Below are positions 6,876-13,668 of a stretch of 18,154 nucleotides of DNA, piece after piece. Under the pieces are notes generated by a model. That model was not told the DNA's origin. It made no database searches and worked only from the letters and a program-made list of their open reading frames with translations. Source of the DNA: Chloroflexota bacterium (GTDB taxonomy: Bacteria; Chloroflexota; Anaerolineae; Caldilineales; Caldilineaceae); NCBI GenBank assembly GCA_003577365.1, contig QEUY01000048.1, positions 1 to 18,154 on the forward strand, in the 5' to 3' direction. Positions within the stretch are counted from its first letter, which is position 1. Each line of letters begins with the position of its first letter. A program made the translations under genes and the position numbers.

Positions 6876-8237
6876 GTGGCACGATTTCTCTTGGCTTGTT
6901 ATCCCATCGCCGGCCATCTGCACCCCCACTTGGCCGTGGCCCATGCCCTGAAGACACAGGGGCATGAGGTCGCCTTCTATACGGGGGCCGCGGCGCAAAG
7001 CCAGGTGGAAAGAGAGGGCTTCGTCTTTTTCCCGTTTCACCCGGAGATGGACGCGCGCCTCACGCGCATCTGGCAGCCGGCAGAAGGCGGCTCGCTGGCC
7101 GAAGATTTGCCCATCATGAAACGGGCGATCTTTCAGATTGGGGCCATCCGCGCCACCTTGGCGGAGTGGTTTCTGGGCACGGTTCCCCAGCAGATCGACG
7201 ACTTGCGCGCCTTGCTCGCCCGCTGGCAGCCTGATGTGCTGGTCTCGGATATCAGCCTGTGGGGGCCGATCTTGGTCTTGAGTGAAACTGCCGCGATCCC
7301 GGTCGCAGCCTTTTGCGTGCTCTTTGCCTGTCCGCTGCCCGGACCCGACGCCCCCACCTGGGGGCGCGGGCTGCCGCCGCCGCATACCTGGCCGGCGCGC
7401 CTGCGCTCTAAGCTGGAGCAGGTGATCCAAGACTGGGTCTTGGGCGAGTTTCGGGAGCGCGCCTCGGCGCTGCGCCAATCATATGGGCTGGCGCCGCTGG
7501 CCGGGCCGGTCATGGCCCACGCCGGGACGCTGCCTTTGTTCCTGCTGGCGGGCGCGCCCGAGCTTGACTACGACCGCCGCGACCTGCCCCCGACGGTGCA
7601 TTATGCCGGCCCTTGTCTTTGGCACCGCTCGGCCCAAGAAGCGCCGCCCGCCTGGCTGCTGGCGCTGCCCAAAGACCGGCCCGTGGTGCATGTGACCGAA
7701 GGCACTGTGCATACGCGCCAGCCGTTGGTGCTGCGCGCCGCAGCGCAGGGGTTGGGTAATCTGCCCATGGAAGTGATCATGTCCACCGGCAAGGCGCGGC
7801 GCGTGGAAGAACTCGACTTGGGGCCGCTCGCAGCCAACATCCGTGTCGAGCAGTATGTTGCGCACGGCGATCTCTTCCCCCACACCGCGGTGGTGGTGAC
7901 CACAGGGGGGCCGGGTACGGTGCTGACCGCGCTGGCCGCGGGGGTGCCGCTGGTCATTGTGCCCACAGGGTGGGACCATATCGAGAACGCGCAGCGCATC
8001 GTCTACGCCGGGGTTGGCGTATCGCTGCCGCCGCAGAAGTGTACGGCAGCCACGCTGGCCGCGGCTGTACAGAAGATATTGGCCGACCCGGCCTACCGGC
8101 GCAACGCCCAACGCATGGCCGAGGCCTTGCAGCGCCAGGGCGGCCCCGACCACGCCGCCGCCTTGCTGGAGGAGTTGCTGCACGCGCCGAAGCCGCCGGT
8201 CGCGCCCACCCCTCGCCTGCACAAAGTATTGACCTAG
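6876..8237 (+). CDS. GT1-type (UGT/MGT-like) glycosyltransferase
   Basis: The 453-residue protein has the two-lobed GT-B layout. At the N-terminus the acceptor lobe begins FLLACYPIAGHLHPHLAVAH; the His of the GHxxP motif (His14) is the expected catalytic base. In the C-terminal donor lobe, TGGPGTVLTALAAGVPLVIV (343-362) and DHIEN (367-371) match the nucleotide-sugar binding signature. In the family this signature normally reads HGGxGT; here the His is Thr343. GT1 enzymes transfer a sugar from an NDP-sugar to small molecules, lipids or glycans in the cytoplasm. Acceptor and donor cannot be read from sequence. It lies 13 bp after the paralog block and 33 bp before a nucleotidyltransferase that could supply its donor. 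Confidence 0.88.
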   Translation: MARFLLACYPIAGHLHPHLAVAHALKTQGHEVAFYTGAAAQSQVEREGFVFFPFHPEMDARLTRIWQPAEGGSLAEDLPIMKRAIFQIGAIRATLAEWFLGTVPQQIDDLRALLARWQPDVLVSDISLWGPILVLSETAAIPVAAFCVLFACPLPGPDAPTWGRGLPPPHTWPARLRSKLEQVIQDWVLGEFRERASALRQSYGLAPLAGPVMAHAGTLPLFLLAGAPELDYDRRDLPPTVHYAGPCLWHRSAQEAPPAWLLALPKDRPVVHVTEGTVHTRQPLVLRAAAQGLGNLPMEVIMSTGKARRVEELDLGPLAANIRVEQYVAHGDLFPHTAVVVTTGGPGTVLTALAAGVPLVIVPTGWDHIENAQRIVYAGVGVSLPPQKCTAATLAAAVQKILADPAYRRNAQRMAEALQRQGGPDHAAALLEELLHAPKPPVAPTPRLHKVLT

Positions 8238-8270
8238 CCCGAACGAAGCACCGCACAGGAGAGCAAGACG

Positions 8271-8999
8271 ATGAAAGCGTTGATATTGGCTGGGGGTCGC
8301 GGCTCTAGGCTGCAGGAATTCACCGAGACCAAGAATAAATGCATGTACAACTTTCGAGGCCGCCCGCTGATCACCTACAGCCTGGACTATGCGTGTGGCG
8401 CGGGCGTGAGCGAGATCCTGATCGTCGTCAGCTATTTGGCCGAGTCGATCATCAACGTCTTGGGCAACGCCTATAAGGGCATCCCCATCAAATATGTGAT
8501 CCAATGGGAGCGCAAGGGGCTGGTGCATGCCATGGAGACCAGCCAGGGGGCCATCGGCGGCGATGATTTTATGCTCTTTCTGGCCGATGAAGTGCTTGCC
8601 AACCCCCGCCATGTGGATATGGTGAAGTGCTTTCAAGAGCAAAAAGTCTTTACGCTGTGCGGGGTGGTGCCGGTGAAGGACACATCGCAGATCAAAAAGA
8701 CCTATGCGGTGATCTATAACGAGCGGGACAGCCGCATCTACCGGCTGATCGAAAAGCCGCGCGCCATTTTGAACAACCTGATGGGAACGGGGAACTGCAT
8801 CTTCCGCAACGCCATCTTCGACTACGTCCCCTATACGCCCATCAACCAGGTGCGTGGGGAGAAGGAACTGCCCGATCTCATCCAATGCGCGGTGGATGAC
8901 GGCATGTTGGTGCAGCTCTTCGGCGTGGGCACACGCTATGTCAACGTCAATACTGTGGACGACATCGGCCAACTGGAGTCCGGTTGGCCCGAAGACTAG
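8271..8999 (+). CDS. Sugar-1-phosphate-type nucleotidyltransferase
   Basis: This 242-residue protein fits a single NTP_transferase (Rossmann-like) domain. Its N-terminal nucleotide-binding loop is LAGGRGSRL (6-14), followed by NKCM (Lys23), equivalent to the PKxM of the family. A metal-binding Asp is likely in LADEV (Asp106), and IEKP (161-163) is also a family feature. Such enzymes make NDP-sugars from NTP and a sugar-1-phosphate, or in LicC-like relatives CDP-choline-type products; the substrate cannot be assigned. It has no C-terminal left-handed beta-helix, so it is not a GlmU-type bifunctional enzyme. The start is well supported: AGGAG at 8257-8261, nine bases before ATG. Co-transcription with the flanking glycosyltransferase and sulfotransferase is likely. 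Confidence 0.88.
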   Translation: MKALILAGGRGSRLQEFTETKNKCMYNFRGRPLITYSLDYACGAGVSEILIVVSYLAESIINVLGNAYKGIPIKYVIQWERKGLVHAMETSQGAIGGDDFMLFLADEVLANPRHVDMVKCFQEQKVFTLCGVVPVKDTSQIKKTYAVIYNERDSRIYRLIEKPRAILNNLMGTGNCIFRNAIFDYVPYTPINQVRGEKELPDLIQCAVDDGMLVQLFGVGTRYVNVNTVDDIGQLESGWPED

Positions 9000-9002
9000 G
9001 AG
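8998..9002 (+). promoter_or_regulatory. Ribosome binding site deciding the sulfotransferase start
   Basis: AGGAG overlaps the preceding TAG and lies ten bases before ATG 9013; AAAGGG at 9004-9009 is a closer alternative. It supports ATG 9013 over the upstream in-frame ATG 8854, which lies inside the nucleotidyltransferase gene. Confidence 0.55.
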
Positions 9003-9012
9003 CAAAGGGTCT

Positions 9013-9981
9013 ATGCAGCAGCACGCAGAACCGGATCGCGCCTATCTCGATATGCTGGACGCGGTGACCTTCCAGCCGGTTTTTATCATGGGCGACCACC
9101 GCTCGGGCACGACGATTCTATACAAGATTTTGGGGGCGAGCGGCTGTTTCAACATCGTCACGGCCTATCACATCGTCAACTATCGCGAACTGCTCTATAA
9201 CCATGTCCATGGCCGCGTCGACGCCGCCAAAGACGAACTGCGCCAGCTCTTCCGCGCGCGCGAGGTCAAAGACCGCGTCTTTGACCGTATGGCCGTGGAC
9301 CCCGACCTGCCCGAAGAATATGGCTTTTTGTTCAGCACGGGCTATCGCCAGCAGTTGACCGCTGAAAACCTGGCGACCTTGGTCGAACTGTGCAAGAAAA
9401 TCCAGGTGACCTCCGGCCCGTCCAAGCCGCTGCTGCTCAAAAACCCCTGGGACTATTTCCTGAACTTTACCTATGTGAAACAGGCTTTTCCTACCAGCAA
9501 GTTTGTCTTTATCCACCGCAACCCGGTGGATGTGGTCAGTTCACAGCTTCATGCGATTCGCTCGTCGCTGGCAGAAAAGAACGAGTACGTGGCGTTGATC
9601 GGCGCGTGGTATCGCGATCTCTTCCACAAACCCATGCGGCGGCAGATGGCGCGCGCCCTGTTTTCCCGGCGCTTTAACCTGGGGCTGCGCGTGGTGACGC
9701 GCCATGTCGCACGCGGCGCCGACTATTACCTGGCCCACATCGCCGATCTGCCGCAAGACGATGTCCTGTCCATCCGCTATGAAGACCTCTGCGCCGCGCC
9801 GGATGCGACCATCCACGCCATCTTGGATTGGCTGCATCTCGACGACGGCGGCGCGGTGGACTATGCCGCCCTGGTGCAGAAGCGCGAGGCCCCGCGCCAG
9901 GCCGAGGTGGCGGCGAACTCGCGCCTGATCTACCGGCGCATGAAGCCCTACTTCGAATCCTTTGGCTATGATGTCGCTTAG
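9013..9981 (+). CDS. PAPS-dependent sulfotransferase family protein
   Basis: The protein is 322 residues from ATG 9013. Its N-terminal P-loop-like 5'-phosphosulfate-binding motif is VFIMGDHRSGTTILYKIL (23-40, core GDHRSGTT 27-34). The 3'-phosphate-binding motif is FVFIHRNPVDVVSSQL, with Arg169 and Ser177 at the usual eight-residue spacing. Together these are the two PAPS-binding signatures of the Sulfotransfer family. The enzyme should transfer sulfate from PAPS to a hydroxyl or amine; the acceptor is unknown. Near the C-terminus, DVLSIRYEDLCAAPDATIHA fits the conserved YEDL region. No transmembrane segment is evident, so it is probably cytoplasmic. The place between a nucleotidyltransferase and an SAHH-like gene suggests a tailoring step in one pathway. 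Confidence 0.87.
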   Translation: MQQHAEPDRAYLDMLDAVTFQPVFIMGDHRSGTTILYKILGASGCFNIVTAYHIVNYRELLYNHVHGRVDAAKDELRQLFRAREVKDRVFDRMAVDPDLPEEYGFLFSTGYRQQLTAENLATLVELCKKIQVTSGPSKPLLLKNPWDYFLNFTYVKQAFPTSKFVFIHRNPVDVVSSQLHAIRSSLAEKNEYVALIGAWYRDLFHKPMRRQMARALFSRRFNLGLRVVTRHVARGADYYLAHIADLPQDDVLSIRYEDLCAAPDATIHAILDWLHLDDGGAVDYAALVQKREAPRQAEVAANSRLIYRRMKPYFESFGYDVA

Positions 9982-10039
9982 GCTGTAGGTTAGGCCGGCA
10001 GGATCGGCTGCATGTAGACAAGAACGGCAGGAACGTAGG

Positions 10040-11086
10040 ATGGCAGAGCTGGCCCGACATATGGATATTGCCCAACGGATGCCGGTGACGGCAGAGCTGG
10101 CCCGCCGCATGGGGCCGGGCGCGCTGGACGATCTGATCATCATCCATGTCAACCATCTCTTGATGGACATTCTCGATCTGAACCTGGTGCTGACCGAACT
10201 GGGGGCGCGGGTGATCTATGTGCCGGTGATCTATAGCGAGAACAAGCCTATACCGCCCGCGCCCTATGCGGTCATCCGGCCCGGCGCGCAGAACGGCAAC
10301 GGCGCAGCGCCGCAGGGCTTTGCCTCAGGCCGTTTCAGCGCGGCCGTCAACTACGCCGTGCGCGCGGCGATGGAGACAGCCTTGACATATCCCGTCGACG
10401 GCCCGCGGCGCATCTTGCTGATCGAAGACGGCGGCTATCACTACGATATCCAAAAAGAACTGGACGGTTTATCCGGCGAGACCGTCTTTGTGGGGACAGT
10501 GGAGCAGACGGTCGCCGGCATCCGCGCCGCACGCGCCTATCTGCGCCAAAACGGCTCGATTGACCATCCGGTGATCTCGGTGGCGCGCTCTAAGGCCAAG
10601 ATGCGTTTTGAGAATCAGTTCGTCGCCCTGCGCGTCATCGAGGAATTGGCGCTGCTTTTCTATCAACTGGAGGAGTTTCTGTCGCTCAAGGATGTGCTGC
10701 TGGTCGGCTATGGCATTTTGGGCCGCGCCGCGGCCTTTCTGCTGCGCGGGCGCAACTGCCATGTCATGGTCAAGGATCTGGACGAAGTGGTGATCCATGC
10801 GGCTGAGACCGAAGGCTTTGAGGTATTCGAAGCGTTTCAGCCGGAGATGTTCGACTCTGCGCCCATTGTGCTGGGCATGACCGGCGTGCCGGCCTTTTCG
10901 ATGCACGACTTTGCCGTCTTTCTCGCCGGGCCGTCGCCGGTGCTCTATCTCGCCAGCGGGTCGTCCAAACGCGTTGAGTTCGCCGATCTGATCAACTATT
11001 TCGAAGGCGACGACGGCTATCGCGCCAGCCGGTCAACTTCTTCCGGCCCGACAGTGACAGCCTGCCCGCCAAGGTGGCCGACGTGA
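10040..11086 (+). CDS. SAHH-like NAD-binding protein, main part before a frameshift
   Basis: This frame encodes most of an S-adenosylhomocysteine-hydrolase-like protein. It shows an HVN segment (His36), IEDGG (Asp130), VEQTVAG (155-161), SKAKMRFEN (185-192 region) and a Rossmann NAD loop GYGILG (223-228). By my alignment to the human enzyme, His55, Asp131, Lys186 and Asn191 are kept, while Glu156 is Gln, Asp190 is Glu and two NAD-contacting Thr are changed. The NIGHFD-type motif is replaced by LASGSSKRVEF. It may therefore have a different reaction or substrate. From about 11029 the frame drifts into unrelated residues and stops at 11086, while the homologous C-terminus continues in frame +1. 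AGGA at 10029-10032 supports ATG 10040. Restored length would be about 427 residues, close to normal SAHH. Confidence 0.78.
   Translation: MAELARHMDIAQRMPVTAELARRMGPGALDDLIIIHVNHLLMDILDLNLVLTELGARVIYVPVIYSENKPIPPAPYAVIRPGAQNGNGAAPQGFASGRFSAAVNYAVRAAMETALTYPVDGPRRILLIEDGGYHYDIQKELDGLSGETVFVGTVEQTVAGIRAARAYLRQNGSIDHPVISVARSKAKMRFENQFVALRVIEELALLFYQLEEFLSLKDVLLVGYGILGRAAAFLLRGRNCHVMVKDLDEVVIHAAETEGFEVFEAFQPEMFDSAPIVLGMTGVPAFSMHDFAVFLAGPSPVLYLASGSSKRVEFADLINYFEGDDGYRASRSTSSGPTVTACPPRWPT
10042..10104 (+). repeat. 15-bp direct repeat (48 bp apart) at SAHH-like N-terminus
   Basis: GGCAGAGCTGGCCCG occurs at 10042-10056 and again at 10090-10104, giving AELARHM and AELARRM sixteen codons apart. It looks like a small in-frame duplication of the gene start. 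Confidence 0.75.
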
Positions 11087-11322
11087 TCAACGCCGAGATC
11101 CTGGCGCTGGTGCACTATCTGCACGGCCATCAGGGCGAGATCGCGCCGTGTCTGCATCTGCTCGGCCATGACAAACTGGACGGCTTTGACGTGGACGAAG
11201 ACGATCTGATGGCCCTCTGGTTCGCGCGCAATCAGGTTTCGTCCACGCTTATGCAGAAGACCAACCTATGGCGGCTGTTCCCACCGCACCCCTGCGAGCA
11301 TCGTCTGGTAAATTCGTCCTGA
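11029..11322 (+). pseudogene. Frameshifted C-terminal remainder of the SAHH-like gene
   Basis: This is the continuation of the preceding gene in the next frame, not an independent gene. From CCG 11029 it reads PVNFFRPDSDSLPAK and then VADVINAEILALVHYLHG, ending at TGA 11320-11322. A single missing C in the CC at 11029-11030 (CCC to CC) would join the frames as ...GYRASPVNFF.... The heptamer there (GCCAGCC) is not a slippery site, so programmed frameshifting is unlikely. The cause is either a real mutation or a sequencing or assembly error. An internal GTG at 11074 could start a fragment of 82 residues, but nothing suggests that it is used. Confidence 0.7.
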
Positions 11323-11355
11323 GTGAATTCCTGCTGGTCGAATTCAGGCGGGCGA
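11311..11355 (+). repeat. Three AATTC-headed 15-bp units with EcoRI/BamHI site cluster
   Basis: AATTC recurs at 11311, 11326 and 11341, exactly 15 bp apart; the rest of each unit is only loosely similar (about 9-10 of 15 positions). The stretch holds GAATTC at 11325-11330 and 11340-11345, and GGATCC follows at 11358-11363. It spans the stop of the SAHH-like remainder and the gap before the hydrolase. No promoter or terminator is evident in it. Confidence 0.45.
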
Positions 11356-11382
11356 AAGGATCCAGAAGTTTGTTGCGTAACC

Positions 11383-13668
11383 ATGGAACTCACTATGACC
11401 GATAGAACAACCCTGCGCCGTCGACTGCCCTTCTATCTGCTGGCCGTCCTGCTGGCCTGCTGCTTGGCGGGCATGGCGCAGACAGCGTATGCCCAGACGC
11501 CGTCTCCACCGCCCCTGCCCCAGCCCGCGCCCGGCGCAGCCGGCTGTATCGAAGCCAATATCTTCTATGGCGCGGTCCCGCCAGGGGGTGAGAAAGCGCG
11601 CGTGCTGGTCTTTGTCCCCGGCCTGGCAGGGTTGGCCCAAGATTGGTGGACCGACCAGACGGTCGCCGGTCTCAACGATATGTATTACTATGCCTATGGC
11701 TTTGGCTATCGCACGGCCTTTGTCAATGCCAACTTGATCGACCCCAACGGCGCGTGCAGCGCCGAGCGCCGGCCCGCCAATGACATGCTGCGCAACGGGC
11801 AGACCCTGGCCAAGCAGATCGAAGCCATTGTCAAGTATTACAATGTCAGCCAGGTGGATATCGTTGGGCACTCCAAAGGCGGCATCGACGCCCAATCGGC
11901 CACGGTCTGGTTCGGCGCATGGCGCTATGTGCGCAACATCATCACCGTGGGCACGCCGTATCAAGGCTCGATCCTGGCCGATCTGTTGTGGAGCCCTGAG
12001 GGCGAGCAATTGGGCGATCTCTTGGGCCAGCGCGATGCCGGCACGTTCAGCTTACGCACCCCTTTGATGCAGCTCTTCCGCCTGATCACCGACTCGTCGC
12101 GTCTGGACGACAGTGTGGCGTACTACACCGGGGCCGGGAATTTCTGGGACACGCCGGATTCCATCTTCCAGGTTCTCGGTGCATGGATTCAGGCCCAGCC
12201 CGAGGGGGGCGGCGATAACGACGGGGTGATTGCCGTCTCGAGCACGCGCCTGAGCTACGCCGATACGCTCTATCTTCAGCCGTGGAACCATGCCGAAATC
12301 ACCATCGGGCGCAACACCTTTCCCTATGTGCTCAAGGTGTTGCTGGCAGATGTCGCCCCAGCCTCTGATGTGGCGCTCGAAGGCCCTGCCACCGGCACGG
12401 TGGGCCGCGACTACGACTTTACCGCCATCCTGCCCCCGCGCACCAGCCAACCGGTCACCTACACCTGGCAGGCGACCGGTCAGCCCACGGTTGTACGCAG
12501 CGGCGGCGCCAACGACGCGATCACCTTTGCCTGGAGCGACACCGGCCCTAAGGATGTGGTCGTGACCGCAACCAACATCGCCGGTTCCGGCACGGCGACG
12601 CACACAGTGGAGATCAACGAGGTCACGGGGCCAGAGCAGCTCGTCCTGGTCGGGCCGGTGGTCGGCGATGTCAGGGTGTCCTACCAGTTCAGCGCCATCT
12701 TGCCTGCCGCGACCACGCTCCCGATCACCTATACCTGGCAGGCGACCGGCCAGCCTACCCTCATACACGCCATGGACACGACGCAGGATGTCATGTCCTT
12801 TAACTGGAGAGAGCCTGGCCCCAAAACCATCCGCGTGATCGCGGAAAATCTGGCGGGCATGACCGTGGCTGCCTATCAGATCAATGTCCTGACCCCGTCG
12901 TATGCTGGCACGGGGCTGAACCGCTATTTCCCCTTGATGCAGGCGCTTGGCGCGCCGGAAGCGGGCGCGGCCCAGACCGCTTCCTTGACTGGAGCCGGCT
13001 CTAACACCATCCTGCGCGGCGGCACGCTGGACCTGCGCGCCACGGCCCGTTTTCCAGTAGAGCCGGAAGCAAGCCGCATGCAGGTGTCGCTCTTCACCAC
13101 GGACCCGGCGGCGGCTGCCACCTTGGTCGGGCCGGATGGCAGCCGTGCCGGGTTGGCGGCTGTGCCCGACACCGGCACAGACTTCTTCGCTGGAGCCGCA
13201 GCCTTGGCCGGGACGGTGGACGCACCTGCGCCGGGCGAATGGCAAGTGGAGATGCAGTCGGCGCAGGCTACCGCCTATCTGCTGCTGGTCACGCTCGACA
13301 GTTCGCTGACAGTGCAGCTGCGCGGCGTGACCAACCCAATCGGCTTGCCCGAACAACTGTTGGAACTGGAGGCCGCGAGCCAGAGCAGCGCCGGCGACAC
13401 GCAGGTGAATACGCTCATACTGGCGGTTGCTGGAGAAGAAACGGGCGACGGCGGCGCGGCCCAAGCCGCATCTGCCGGACCCGCACTCAGCTATACCACC
13501 CCGGCTAAACCCGGGTTGTATAGTCTTTCGATTCAGGCGCTGGGCACGACAGCCAGCGGCTATGCCTTCGAGCGGGCTTTTATGCAGCCGCTCGCCGTCA
13601 TTCCGTCCCGTCTGAGTTTGGAAGATATCGAAACGATACTCGATCTGCTCAAAGGATTTCTACCATGA
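11383..13668 (+). CDS. Secreted lipase/esterase-like alpha/beta hydrolase with two Ig/PKD-like repeats
   Basis: From ATG 11383 the protein has 761 residues. A signal peptide ends near AYA-QT (37/38). The hydrolase domain (about 50-325) contains the nucleophile elbow GHSKGG (Ser164), a likely acid in DNDGVIAVSS (Asp280) and a likely catalytic His in WNHAEI (His303). TVGTPYQGS after the elbow is typical of triacylglycerol lipases and PGAP1-like hydrolases. Two homologous Ig/PKD-like domains follow; each contains TYTWQATGQPT (about 325-420 and 421-510). YFPLMQ (from 515) precedes a beta-rich C-terminal region without a recognised domain. An exported ester hydrolase is well supported; its substrate is not. 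The frame is open from GTG 11323, but the signal peptide favours 11383 or 11395 (GGA six bases before the latter). It overlaps the next gene by four bases. Confidence 0.85.
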   Translation: MELTMTDRTTLRRRLPFYLLAVLLACCLAGMAQTAYAQTPSPPPLPQPAPGAAGCIEANIFYGAVPPGGEKARVLVFVPGLAGLAQDWWTDQTVAGLNDMYYYAYGFGYRTAFVNANLIDPNGACSAERRPANDMLRNGQTLAKQIEAIVKYYNVSQVDIVGHSKGGIDAQSATVWFGAWRYVRNIITVGTPYQGSILADLLWSPEGEQLGDLLGQRDAGTFSLRTPLMQLFRLITDSSRLDDSVAYYTGAGNFWDTPDSIFQVLGAWIQAQPEGGGDNDGVIAVSSTRLSYADTLYLQPWNHAEITIGRNTFPYVLKVLLADVAPASDVALEGPATGTVGRDYDFTAILPPRTSQPVTYTWQATGQPTVVRSGGANDAITFAWSDTGPKDVVVTATNIAGSGTATHTVEINEVTGPEQLVLVGPVVGDVRVSYQFSAILPAATTLPITYTWQATGQPTLIHAMDTTQDVMSFNWREPGPKTIRVIAENLAGMTVAAYQINVLTPSYAGTGLNRYFPLMQALGAPEAGAAQTASLTGAGSNTILRGGTLDLRATARFPVEPEASRMQVSLFTTDPAAAATLVGPDGSRAGLAAVPDTGTDFFAGAAALAGTVDAPAPGEWQVEMQSAQATAYLLLVTLDSSLTVQLRGVTNPIGLPEQLLELEAASQSSAGDTQVNTLILAVAGEETGDGGAAQAASAGPALSYTTPAKPGLYSLSIQALGTTASGYAFERAFMQPLAVIPSRLSLEDIETILDLLKGFLP
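13651..13656 (+). promoter_or_regulatory. Ribosome binding site within the hydrolase end, coupled start
   Basis: AAAGGA lies eight bases before ATG 13665, inside the last codons of the hydrolase. With the ATGA stop/start overlap it suggests translational coupling of the two genes. Confidence 0.6.

Noticed and set aside
7479..9005. 508-codon open frame on the - strand
   Set aside because: It lies antisense to the glycosyltransferase and nucleotidyltransferase genes, whose motifs are clear. Its His/Gly/Gln/Arg-rich translation is typical of a mirror frame in high-GC DNA.
8854..9012. Upstream in-frame extension of the sulfotransferase
   Set aside because: It lies inside the nucleotidyltransferase gene and encodes Ser/Trp-rich shadow sequence. 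ATG 9013 has its own ribosome binding site, and the PAPS motif sits at a normal distance from it.
11020..11040. Programmed -1 frameshifting in the SAHH-like gene
   Set aside because: No X-XXY-YYZ slippery heptamer and no obvious downstream structure; a one-base deletion explains the shift more simply.
11323..11382. GTG 11323 as hydrolase start
   Set aside because: It adds 20 residues ahead of a good signal peptide and has no ribosome binding site. ATG 11383 or 11395 is more plausible.
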